From assembly GCA_011125455.1 (NCBI GenBank), contig VKHO01000044.1:1-64000 (forward strand): a stretch of DNA of 64,000 nucleotides, written 5' to 3'. Under the pieces are notes generated by a model, which saw only the letters and a program-made list of their open reading frames with translations, was not told the origin of the DNA and made no database searches. Origin of the DNA: Chlamydiales bacterium STE3. GTDB taxonomy: Bacteria > Chlamydiota > Chlamydiia > Chlamydiales > Parachlamydiaceae. The translations under genes and the position numbers were made by a program. This document shows, piece after piece, positions 9,223 through 16,470 of the stretch. Positions within the stretch are counted from its first letter, which is position 1. The number at the start of each line of letters is the position of its first letter.

Positions 9223-10019
9223 TGGGTTTTTCCAATCTTTCGCATCCTTTCCCTTGGAGCCTTTACAGCAAAAAGCTCACCGCAAAAATTGAGAATCCCC
9301 GTGCCGTTGGCCTTTTTAAAAAGGAAGATGCGGAAGAACGTGGAATGCGCCTTGCTGAAGGGATTGAAGGTTCTTTTGAAAATGGCAATGTAGTCCATTT
9401 TTATTGGCTTGTAGACAAAGAAGATGGCATCATTGTCGATGCAAAATTTCAAGTTTTTGGCCAGTCTGCATTGATTGGGGCTGCAGAAGCTGCTGTAGGC
9501 CTCCTTGTGGGGAAAAACTATGACCAAGCTTTACGCATTACAGCAGACCTTATTGATAAAGAGGTGCGAGATAAAGAGAGTGAAGCGGCTTTTCCTAAAG
9601 AGACCTACCTTCATTTGAATCTTGTGCTAGGCGCTATCGAAAACGCCAGTGAAAAATGCACCGATTTACCTCTTGCCGACACCTATGTCGTTTCTCCTGT
9701 TCCAAGGGATATTGGTGAAATAGTCGAAGGGGGTTATCCTGGGTGGTTAGAGCTTCCTCTAAAGAAAAAGCTTGCTGTTATCGAGGAAGTTTTGGATCGC
9801 GACATAAGACCCTACATCGCTTTAGATGCTGGTGGCGTCGAAATCCTTAATTTGCTCAACGATCGTGAAGTGATTATTACTTACCAGGGGTCTTGCACTT
9901 CTTGCTATTCTTCAATTGGGACAACTCTTTCTTACATTCAGCAAGTTCTGAAAGCGAAAGTTTTTCCTGAAATTATCGTCATCCCGGATGTTGATCCTTC
10001 AACATTTCACACACATTAA
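9222..10019 (+). CDS. nifU: NifU-like Fe-S scaffold/carrier protein
   Basis: The 265-residue protein has an N-terminal IscU/NifU-like region (about 30-135) and a C-terminal Nfu domain (about 185-260) with the cluster motif CTSCYSSIGTTLSYI near residue 225. The N-terminal domain lacks the usual first scaffold cysteine: where IscU has FGC it has VFGQSALIGAAEAAVG. The Nfu CxxC is intact, so cluster carriage is most likely done by the C-terminal domain. The start ATG overlaps the nifS stop (TAATG), so the genes are translationally coupled. This organisation is the same as in Chlamydia. Confidence 0.9.
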   Translation: MGFSNLSHPFPWSLYSKKLTAKIENPRAVGLFKKEDAEERGMRLAEGIEGSFENGNVVHFYWLVDKEDGIIVDAKFQVFGQSALIGAAEAAVGLLVGKNYDQALRITADLIDKEVRDKESEAAFPKETYLHLNLVLGAIENASEKCTDLPLADTYVVSPVPRDIGEIVEGGYPGWLELPLKKKLAVIEEVLDRDIRPYIALDAGGVEILNLLNDREVIITYQGSCTSCYSSIGTTLSYIQQVLKAKVFPEIIVIPDVDPSTFHTH

Positions 10020-10335
10020 GGCCTATTCATTGCCTTGAATAGTTGTAGCGGAGCTTCCAATAAAACGAACACTCTAGATAGTGTATGATTGTTAAGCGTT
10101 ACAGCTTGTGAATGTTAAACACTCAAGGAATAGTCTGAACCAAAATTAAGATAATTTAAACCACGGATACGCTGCAGTCTATTAGCAATCCCAATTTTAA
10201 AAATAAGCTATTTTTCTTAAGTCTTTAAAAGAAAATGGTTCACTAGCATAAAGTGATGGCACATTTTTGTTTTGCTATAATAAAGGTTTGATTTTCTATT
10301 GCTTTTTTCGAGAAAAAGTTTCATTTATTATTAGT
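10020..10335. other. Intergenic region nifU-cfa with a small hairpin and the cfa promoter
   Basis: No gene is seen. A 7-bp stem (CTATTCA 10023-10029 with TGAATAG 10036-10042, 6-base loop) follows the nifU stop but has no T-run, so it is at best a weak terminator. The right end holds the cfa promoter described separately. Confidence 0.5.
10273..10281 (+). promoter_or_regulatory. Extended -10 promoter of cfa
   Basis: The sequence TGCTATAAT is a consensus extended -10 element (TGn plus TATAAT at 10276-10281). The -35 region 16-18 bases upstream is poor, which is normal for extended -10 promoters. It predicts a transcript start near 10288 and a leader of about 48 bases before the ATG at 10336, and it argues against the upstream in-frame start at 10267. 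Confidence 0.55.
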
Positions 10336-11457
10336 ATGGAAAAGCAATCTTTCAAACAACTTGTTGCCGATTTTTTTTATCGAGCTGGCATAGCGATTGA
10401 TGGACCCGCTCCTTGGGATATTCGCGTACATGATGAGCGTTTCTATACGAAGCTGATTGCAGAACAGTCTTTGGGTCTTGGGGAAGCTTATGTAGATGGC
10501 TGGATTGATTGTGAGGCTATCGACGTTATGATCTTTAAAATTTTGCGTTCGCATAGTTTAGAGAAAGAAAGGTTAACTTTTAAATCATTTTTTCAGCTTA
10601 TTAAAGCGCGGATCATGAACCCTCAAACGTATTTGCGCAGTTTCGAGGTAGGAAAAAAACATTACGACTTAGATAACGATCTCTTTGCAGCCATGTTGGA
10701 TCAAAGAATGATTTATTCTTGCGCTTATTGGAAAGAAGCAAAAAATCTCGATGAAGCGCAAGAGGCAAAATTGGATTTAGTTTGTAAAAAGCTCCTTCTG
10801 AAACCTGGGATGACCGTTTTGGATATCGGTTGTGGATGGGGCGGTTTTGCCGAGTTTGCCGCTAAAAAATATGGCGTTTCTGTTCTTGGCATTACGGTTT
10901 CGAATAGACAGTGTGAATTTGCTAGGGAGCGAACACAAGGGTTGCCGGTTGAAATTAGGTATGAGGATTACCGTAAAACTCGGGGTTCTTTTGACCGCAT
11001 CGTTTCTATTGGTCAGTTTGAGCATGTAGGTTATAAAAATTACGCAAAGTACATGACACATGTGAGATCATTGCTAAAAGACGATGGTCTTTTCTTGTTA
11101 CATACAATTGGCAACAATCTTTCTAGATCTTATGGTGAGCCATGGATGGTAAAATATATTTTTCCTAATAGCATGACTCCATCGATAGTACAAATTTGTC
11201 AAAGTTTTGAAGGCAAGTGGGTCATGGAAGATTGGCATAATTTTGGTCCTGACTATGACAAAACTCTAATGGCTTGGCACAGGAATTTTGCAGAAAAATG
11301 GCCTGTATTAGCTTCTCAATACTCAGCAAAATTTTATAGGATGTGGCGCTATTATCTTTTAAGTTGTGCGGGAGCTTTTAGAGCGCGTTCTATTCAGCTA
11401 TGGCAAATTGTGCTTTCAAAAAATGGCTTAGTTGAGGGTTATCCTTCTCTTCGCTAA
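10336..11457 (+). CDS. cfa: Cyclopropane-fatty-acyl-phospholipid synthase
   Basis: The 373-residue enzyme would transfer a methylene group from S-adenosylmethionine to unsaturated acyl chains of membrane phospholipids. The SAM-binding motif VLDIGCGWGGFAEFAAKKYG is at about residues 159-178, followed by the family signatures GITVSNRQCEFARER and RIVSIGQFEHVGYKNY; the C-terminal NFGPDYDKTLMAWHRNF block is also typical. Length fits E. coli Cfa (382). I chose the ATG at 10336 because the open frame upstream runs through the -10 promoter. Pathogenic Chlamydia are not known to have this enzyme, so it is an environmental-chlamydial trait here. A methyltransferase gene follows 17 bases later. Confidence 0.93.
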   Translation: MEKQSFKQLVADFFYRAGIAIDGPAPWDIRVHDERFYTKLIAEQSLGLGEAYVDGWIDCEAIDVMIFKILRSHSLEKERLTFKSFFQLIKARIMNPQTYLRSFEVGKKHYDLDNDLFAAMLDQRMIYSCAYWKEAKNLDEAQEAKLDLVCKKLLLKPGMTVLDIGCGWGGFAEFAAKKYGVSVLGITVSNRQCEFARERTQGLPVEIRYEDYRKTRGSFDRIVSIGQFEHVGYKNYAKYMTHVRSLLKDDGLFLLHTIGNNLSRSYGEPWMVKYIFPNSMTPSIVQICQSFEGKWVMEDWHNFGPDYDKTLMAWHRNFAEKWPVLASQYSAKFYRMWRYYLLSCAGAFRARSIQLWQIVLSKNGLVEGYPSLR

Positions 11458-11474
11458 ATCAAGGAGTTTGCCCT

Positions 11475-12143
11475 GTGCCTTACCGTGAAGATATTCCTGG
11501 ATATATGCCTAAAAAAGATTTAGAGATCATAGAGGCTTTAGCGGGAAGCATCAAAGAAAATGGTCTTATAGTAGAAGTCGGTTCTTATTTTGGCCGCTCT
11601 TCTTGGGTATGGGCAAAATCCTCTCCCCCCCATTCTACAGTTTATTGCATTGATCCTTGGCCACACTTGGATAGTGTGAGAGGCATCTTTGATGTAAGTC
11701 TTGAAGATTTCAAAAGCTATGTTCAAGATTGTCCAAATGTGGTTCCTATTCAAGGTTATTCACCTCATATCCCATGGACGGAAGATCTTTTGGTAGATCT
11801 TGTGTTTATCGATGGCAATCATTTTAGTCCTCATGTCGACAATGACCTGCAATTTTGGTCTAGAATGCTTAAACCCACCGGCATTTTGTGCGGCCATGAT
11901 TTTAATCCCCTAAGATACCCAGATGTTTGTGAAACGGTTATCCGACTTGCTCAGGAGTCGGGGTGGCCTTTGAGAATCTTTGAGGGCAGTACGATTTGGT
12001 ATTTTGAAAAAGAAAAAGAACAATTTTCTTTAAGTAATAAAAGGATGGTATCTCAGCGTTTAATTTTAGAATCTATGAGCTGGCAGCCTACTCTAGCTCA
12101 ACTAGATGTCGTTCGAAGAATCTATCAACAAAAACAGGCGTAA
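11475..12143 (+). CDS. Class I SAM-dependent methyltransferase (Methyltransf_24-like)
   Basis: The 222-residue protein has a Rossmann-type SAM site: LIVEVGSYFGRSSWVWA (motif I near residues 33-49), VYCIDPWPHLD (motif II) and VFIDGNHFSPHVDNDLQFW (acidic motif IV), then GILCGHDFN. This pattern resembles the Methyltransf_24 / cephalosporin-hydroxylase-like families, which act on sugars or small molecules, but the substrate cannot be told from sequence. It starts with GTG at 11475 preceded by AAGGAG (11461-11466), 17 bases after cfa, so both are likely in one transcript. Confidence 0.82.
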   Translation: MPYREDIPGYMPKKDLEIIEALAGSIKENGLIVEVGSYFGRSSWVWAKSSPPHSTVYCIDPWPHLDSVRGIFDVSLEDFKSYVQDCPNVVPIQGYSPHIPWTEDLLVDLVFIDGNHFSPHVDNDLQFWSRMLKPTGILCGHDFNPLRYPDVCETVIRLAQESGWPLRIFEGSTIWYFEKEKEQFSLSNKRMVSQRLILESMSWQPTLAQLDVVRRIYQQKQA

Positions 12144-12176
12144 TCTTCTTCATTACGTAAACCAAGGAAGGTCTAT

Positions 12177-12329
12177 ATGAGATTTACAAGTAGTATTGGC
12201 TTTTTACTCTTAGCAATTTTTTTAATTTTGTGGGGGCTTGTATTAGTCGCACCTCAATTTGCTATCCCGTCAATCATTCTTGGCATTTTAGCCATTGTTT
12301 CTGGAATTTTTATCTTAATTGGCCGCTGA
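12177..12329 (+). CDS. Small two-segment membrane protein, 50 residues
   Basis: An ATG at 12177 preceded by AAGGAAGG (12163-12170) opens a 50-codon frame. The product is almost wholly hydrophobic: a first segment around residues 7-24 (IGFLLLAIFLILWGLVLV), a short APQF turn, then a second segment around 30-48 ending IGR. This looks like a helical hairpin inserted in the inner membrane. The good ribosome binding site, the position between a methyltransferase and a terminator-like hairpin, and the clean frame argue for a real gene. No family is recognised. Confidence 0.7.
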   Translation: MRFTSSIGFLLLAIFLILWGLVLVAPQFAIPSIILGILAIVSGIFILIGR

Positions 12330-12352
12330 TTTAGTTATTTAGTCATTTTTTT

Positions 12353-12389
12353 GAGCTTTCGGCTGGTTTTACTAACCATTTGAAAGCTC
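12353..12389 (+). terminator. Terminator-like hairpin after the cfa operon
   Basis: Outer stem GAGCTTTC (12353-12360) pairs with GAAAGCTC (12382-12389), and inner GGTT (12365-12368) pairs with AACC (12374-12377), followed by a pyrimidine-rich TCTTATTCTT. It lies 24 bases after the small membrane protein gene and would close the cfa transcript. Confidence 0.6.
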
Positions 12390-12428
12390 TCTTATTCTTA
12401 ATATTATAATTTTTTTAAAAGGTAAATT

Positions 12429-14174
12429 ATGCACCCTGATTTGCATCAAGAAAGAACAATTTCAACAAGAACGAATAGTACAGTTTTTCGAACAAAAAGT
12501 TCAGATGAGCCAACAAAACAAGGGACCTTGGGTGGGCGTAAAGTGACTAAAAGCAGGGCGGCTTCCACGCCAGAAAAAGGGCAGGACTCCTTGTCATTTT
12601 CTATTCCCAAGAGTCATAGTTTTAGCGGTACTGAAACGCTGCAATCCCCGAGATTTCAATCACAAAATTCTTTCATCAATTTGATTCCTTTTTGTTCTGG
12701 CTCTAAAAGTCCTCGCTTGCCGAATTTAGCCAGAGATCTTAAAGATGCCTACGAAACCCGACTTGCCAGTTCTAAATTAGTACATTTAAGAATAAGATCA
12801 ACCGCTACGTTAGACGATGAGCTAAAAGCCATGATTTTTGAAGAGCTCTTAAGCAGCCCAAAAATGCTCTATGCTGAGAAGCAGGCTTGGATCTACGAAA
12901 TGTGGGAAAGCTTACAGAAGCTGGATGGTCCTTTAATGAGTCCTTTGATAGGTAAGTTGCTTGTCTTTAAGAACACATTGGAGATAAATGCTCAGAAGAG
13001 CAGCAATGAGCCATTTATAAAACAAGTGAGTGCTTTTTTAGGGCAGTTCAGAAGTGGTTCTGAGGACTATCTAAAGGTAGATGCCTCCATGCATCATATA
13101 ATTACGGTAAAGTTTTTCCTTAATGGGTTTGATAGAATCCCGAACCCTCTTGTCAAGAGTTTTATAGGAGAAGCGCTCGACCTCGATTGGATTGAAAAGC
13201 TAAGAAGCTATGGCGAAGAAGGTCCATCAGAAGAATTTATAGATCTTTGCAAGGAAGCTGCTCAACTCGCGAGTGTTCTACCAATGCAAAGCCCGTTAAA
13301 GAGGGAAGCGGCTAGGCCCCTAGAAGAAGACAATGAAGAAGAGGAAACGTCCTCTGAGTCTGAAAGCCTTTCAGATCAATCCGAGCGCTATAAGGAAGGA
13401 GATTTTAATTTCTATCAAGAGATCGCTCGTCCTGTTGAGCAGGATCATTTAAAGTGGTTTATGGATGACTTTAAAACCCAATATCCACAATTTTGGAATG
13501 ATCAAGGTAGACTAGTAACAGAATGGGATATCGCCTCAAGCCCTTGTGTCAATGCCTTTGAAGATAAGCGCTCCCTTCTTGTCGAACAGTCCTTTGGCCT
13601 CAATTTATCGTTCCCTGTTGAGAAAACAATTGAGAAAAAAGAAAAGGAAGTTGAACAAAAGAAAATTAAAAAAAAATCTAAAAGGAAGTCTAAAGCTTCT
13701 AAAGAGATAGAAGAGCCAACAGAGCATTCAATGGAGATGGTTCTTACGTTGAAAATACGACTTCTCGGAACCTCGGAGTACGATAAGCGGCAAAAAAAGT
13801 GGGTTTCCCGAAATGTGTCTATTGAAAGCATTAATACAGAAGAATTTCTGAATTGCTTAAAAACAAATAAGAGGGTAGATGCTCCTCTCTCTTTTTCTGA
13901 ATTGCAAAAAATCGTCCAAGACGCCATCGTTGTGCCGGACCATCTCTCTTTTTCTGGTATCTTTGAGCGGGATGTTGAGGGGGAACTAGATTCTGTTTTG
14001 GGAGATCAATCGGTAGAAGATGAAATGGATTCCCTAGACTGCCATCCTGGGTCTCGTGTGTATGGGCTTGAAGGGACAGAAATGAGTGATTCTCCTAACT
14101 ATACAACTGAGTCAAGCCTAATTTTTGAATCAGATGAGTCAGAAGCGGAAGAGGAAATTGATGAACAAACATGA
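12429..14174 (+). CDS. Hypothetical protein with charged low-complexity regions
   Basis: This 581-residue product is unrecognised. Residues 1-100 are Ser/Thr/basic and look disordered; about 110-280 is predicted helical; about 290-320 is an acidic Glu/Ser run (EEDNEEEETSSESESLSDQS); about 400-425 is a Lys/Glu run (KKIKKKSKRKSKASKEIE); and the C-terminus is again acidic. There is no signal peptide, membrane segment or catalytic motif. Long disordered ends and alternating charge blocks are common in secreted effectors of amoeba-associated bacteria, but this is inference. Its last codons overlap the hemF start at 14161, so the two genes are coupled. Confidence 0.7.
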   Translation: MHPDLHQERTISTRTNSTVFRTKSSDEPTKQGTLGGRKVTKSRAASTPEKGQDSLSFSIPKSHSFSGTETLQSPRFQSQNSFINLIPFCSGSKSPRLPNLARDLKDAYETRLASSKLVHLRIRSTATLDDELKAMIFEELLSSPKMLYAEKQAWIYEMWESLQKLDGPLMSPLIGKLLVFKNTLEINAQKSSNEPFIKQVSAFLGQFRSGSEDYLKVDASMHHIITVKFFLNGFDRIPNPLVKSFIGEALDLDWIEKLRSYGEEGPSEEFIDLCKEAAQLASVLPMQSPLKREAARPLEEDNEEEETSSESESLSDQSERYKEGDFNFYQEIARPVEQDHLKWFMDDFKTQYPQFWNDQGRLVTEWDIASSPCVNAFEDKRSLLVEQSFGLNLSFPVEKTIEKKEKEVEQKKIKKKSKRKSKASKEIEEPTEHSMEMVLTLKIRLLGTSEYDKRQKKWVSRNVSIESINTEEFLNCLKTNKRVDAPLSFSELQKIVQDAIVVPDHLSFSGIFERDVEGELDSVLGDQSVEDEMDSLDCHPGSRVYGLEGTEMSDSPNYTTESSLIFESDESEAEEEIDEQT

Positions 14175-14955
14175 AATCATTCTATTTTTAAAAGAGTTGC
14201 GAGATAAAATTATTTGCCACTTTGAACGCTACGAGCCTGAGAAGCGTTTTGAGCGTAAATGTTGGGAACATCATTCGGGTGGTGGAGGAGAGATTTCGGT
14301 TATAAGGGGGGATGTCTTTGAGAAAGCCGCTGTGAACTTTTCGGCTGTTTCAGGCGATCACTTCCCTGCCATCGATCCAAGTGAGGAGAAAGAGCCCTTT
14401 TTTGCTACGGGGGTGAGTCTTATCACCCATATGGCAAACCCTCATGCTCCAACAGTCCATATGAATTTGCGCTACATTGAAACCAGCAAGAGGTGCTGGT
14501 TCGGTGGGGGCTATGATTTAACCCCTATGGGATTTCCCTACGAGGAAGATACGCACCATTTTCACCAGGTGGCTGAGCAATCTCTAGCCGCCTTTGGTGA
14601 AAATTTATACAACGCATTTGCTGAAAATGCCAAGAAATACTTTTTCATTCCGCACTGGAAAAAAGAGCGAGGTGTTGGAGGTATCTTCTTTGACCATTTT
14701 AATCGTGGAGACTTGGCAAAGGATATTCTAGTTTGGAAAAGTGTGGGCGATAGTTTTTTAGAAGGTATCTTGCCTATCTATGATAGGCGAGTGGGTCAGT
14801 CTTTTGATGGGGCTGACCGCTTAAAGCAGCTAAAATTACGCGCTCATTACGCTGAATTCAATCTTCTGTATGATAAGGGTACAAGATTTGGATTTTTATC
14901 AGGAGGTAATCCTGAGGCAATTTTATGTTCGATGCCGCCTTTAGCGAGTTGGTAG
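14161..14955 (+). CDS. hemF: Oxygen-dependent coproporphyrinogen III oxidase, short C-terminus
   Basis: HemF decarboxylates coproporphyrinogen III to protoporphyrinogen IX with O2. The 264-residue product shows HHSGGGGEISVIRG, ATGVSLITHMANPHAP, RCWFGGGYDLTPM, RGVGGIFFDHFNRGD and YDKGTRFGFLSGGNPEAIL, all hallmark blocks. The start is set at 14161 (MNKHEIILFL); a longer frame from 14125 overlaps the upstream gene and adds unconserved basic residues. The protein ends at SMPPLASW, about 25 residues short of E. coli HemF, which continues past this point with a WEY... tail, so the last segment is missing. The N-terminus is also compact. A hairpin follows the stop directly. Confidence 0.9.
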   Translation: MNKHEIILFLKELRDKIICHFERYEPEKRFERKCWEHHSGGGGEISVIRGDVFEKAAVNFSAVSGDHFPAIDPSEEKEPFFATGVSLITHMANPHAPTVHMNLRYIETSKRCWFGGGYDLTPMGFPYEEDTHHFHQVAEQSLAAFGENLYNAFAENAKKYFFIPHWKKERGVGGIFFDHFNRGDLAKDILVWKSVGDSFLEGILPIYDRRVGQSFDGADRLKQLKLRAHYAEFNLLYDKGTRFGFLSGGNPEAILCSMPPLASW

Positions 14956-14960
14956 GGGGA

Positions 14961-14980
14961 GGGGAGGCCTTAACCTCCCC
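14961..14980. terminator. Bidirectional terminator-like hairpin between hemF and the metacaspase gene
   Basis: A perfect 7-bp GC-rich stem, GGGGAGG (14961-14967) with CCTCCCC (14974-14980) and a 6-base loop, sits between two convergent stop codons. The T-run is weak on the plus side (TGTTAGATTTT). It could stop transcription from both genes. Confidence 0.55.
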
Positions 14981-14989
14981 TGTTAGATT

Positions 14990-15745
14990 TTACTGAAGTA
15001 AGGTGAATTGCGGCTTCTGAATGCCTGCAGTTTTGCATTGGATTTCGTTCATCAAGGTAGGCCAGCTCTTCGAAGGCCTATACTGTGCGTGGCTTAAACC
15101 ATCTATAAAGGCACATGTTAAAATGCCCCCCTCGTCCGTTGCCCAGGAATAGCCGCCCGGCTCTGCACCTGAGACAATCAGCCAACCGCGTGATCTTGCA
15201 AAAAGAGCTTGCGCTTGAGGGCTGACACTCCTTCTCTCAAGTGTTTGAAAGTCAAAAAGCGTAGTATCTGGAAACTCATCATTGTTCGCACAGTTGTTGC
15301 AACAGTCGGCAATAACCATTCCAAACTTTAATTTCTTAGCAGTTAGATGTTCAATGATTTCGTCTAGAGCAATGTACTGATTCGCTGCTGTGAATTGCAA
15401 ATAGGGCCACGGGCTTCTTTTTTCCTCTGTGCGGTAACCATGACCTGAATAATAGAAGAGAAGGTAATCATCATGCTGTACCCTTAAAGTGTCAATAGCT
15501 CTTAAAACTTCTTGTCTAGAGACAAAATCCTCCCGAATCACATGGATGCGTGGAGCTGCTCCAAGAACATATGCTAATTGTATAGACTGTTCATGCATAA
15601 GCCGAAGGTCCGAAACGGTCTGATGCCTCAGGTTGCTTAGGGTATCCCCCACTAAAATAATATGAAAAGTAGAAGCTTCACTTATTGAGTATGCTAAAGA
15701 ACAAAACAACAAAAGTAACGAAAAGATTTTATTTTTTATTTTCAT
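14990..15745 (-). CDS. Secreted caspase-like (metacaspase, peptidase C14) protein
   Basis: The 251-residue product has a signal peptide (about residues 1-24, MKIKNKIFSLLLLFCSLAYS then ISEA) and a caspase-fold domain. The catalytic histidine lies in LLFYYSGHGYR (His102) and the catalytic cysteine in VIADCCNN (Cys149, with the alternative Cys148), the same order and spacing as in metacaspases. Metacaspases cleave after Arg or Lys and are often calcium activated. The protein ends soon after the domain (about residue 240) without a repeat or adaptor domain. It is convergent with hemF. An exported metacaspase could act in the envelope or on the host; neither can be shown from sequence. Confidence 0.8.
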   Translation of the reverse strand: MKIKNKIFSLLLLFCSLAYSISEASTFHIILVGDTLSNLRHQTVSDLRLMHEQSIQLAYVLGAAPRIHVIREDFVSRQEVLRAIDTLRVQHDDYLLFYYSGHGYRTEEKRSPWPYLQFTAANQYIALDEIIEHLTAKKLKFGMVIADCCNNCANNDEFPDTTLFDFQTLERRSVSPQAQALFARSRGWLIVSGAEPGGYSWATDEGGILTCAFIDGLSHAQYRPSKSWPTLMNEIQCKTAGIQKPQFTLLQ

Positions 15746-15835
15746 AATTTCTTTGTTTTTAAATTAAAGTAAAATAGAAATCATACAACAGTTTAATTTA
15801 AAAAATAAGAATTAATTATGTTTTTGTTCTGTCTT

Positions 15836-16369
15836 TTAATTAAAAGTATAAAAATAGATAGGTGTATGATAGAGATCTTTCACAAAAATAAGCCGTTTTG
15901 GCTTTTGGGAAGGAAGAGCAAAAGTGTGGCTAATAATGAGGGTTTGAGAAGCTGCCTCTTGGCGAAATTTTTTATTAAGCCGCTCCATTGCCTTAGGAAA
16001 AAGGTAGCAGATAAAAAAATGCGTTCCTGTAAAACTTACCTTAAAAAAATCTTCTCTTTTAAAAACTAGGTTCTTGTGCCGTTTAAAGAGCTGGCGGCCT
16101 TTACAAAAAAGGTAGGGAAGCCAGGAAATTTCATAAGCAACCACTTGCGCTTGAGGGTATTTTTCTGCTAAAGGAAAAGCTAGAGTGCCCCACCCTGAAC
16201 CCAATTCGAAAAGGATTCCTTCATAATTTAAAGGAAGCTCTTTCAGAAGGGTTTTTTTGACTTTTGTACTAGTTGGCATAGGAGAAATACCATAGAGAAA
16301 AGTTGCCCAGACCAGGGATAAACTTAAAGCGATTAACGTTATGAAAAAAATCCAAATAATAGCTTGCAT
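15836..16369 (-). CDS. Membrane-anchored class I SAM-dependent methyltransferase
   Basis: The 177-residue product begins with a single hydrophobic helix (about residues 4-26, IIWIFFITLIALSLSLVWAT) that would anchor it in the membrane. The rest is a short SAM-binding fold: ILFELGSGWGTLAFPLAEKY (motif I, residues about 53-72), VVAYEISWLPYLF (motif II) and FKREDFFK. The target is unknown. The gene is read towards the metacaspase gene with 90 bases between, and is divergent from the LOG gene. There is no adjacent pathway gene to suggest a substrate. Confidence 0.75.
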   Translation of the reverse strand: MQAIIWIFFITLIALSLSLVWATFLYGISPMPTSTKVKKTLLKELPLNYEGILFELGSGWGTLAFPLAEKYPQAQVVAYEISWLPYLFCKGRQLFKRHKNLVFKREDFFKVSFTGTHFFICYLFPKAMERLNKKFRQEAASQTLIISHTFALPSQKPKRLIFVKDLYHTPIYFYTFN

Positions 16370-16398
16370 TGCTTAGGTTTTGTTCAAATGGTTATAAT
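16369..16398 (+). promoter_or_regulatory. Promoter of the LOG-umuD-umuC unit
   Basis: TTGCTT (16369-16374) and a perfect TATAAT (16393-16398) are separated by 18 bases, 72 bases before the LOG ATG. TTGTT (16380-16384) and AACAA (16404-16408) form short inverted arms around the -10, which might be an operator, but the arms are only 5 bases. I saw no E. coli-type SOS box (CTGT-N8-ACAG). Confidence 0.5.
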
Positions 16399-16470
16399 GG
16401 TTCAACAAAGGCCTTTTCATGAGACTATTATACCTTAATCATCCTAGATATTAATCGAAATGGAGAAATC

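Noticed and set aside
13502-13927. 141-codon minus-strand frame inside the 581-residue gene
   Set aside because: It is a shadow of the charged low-complexity part; Phe/Ser-rich composition is what antisense of Glu/Lys runs gives.
16380-16408. LexA-like operator before the LOG-umuDC unit
   Set aside because: TTGTT/AACAA arms are only five bases and do not match known SOS boxes.
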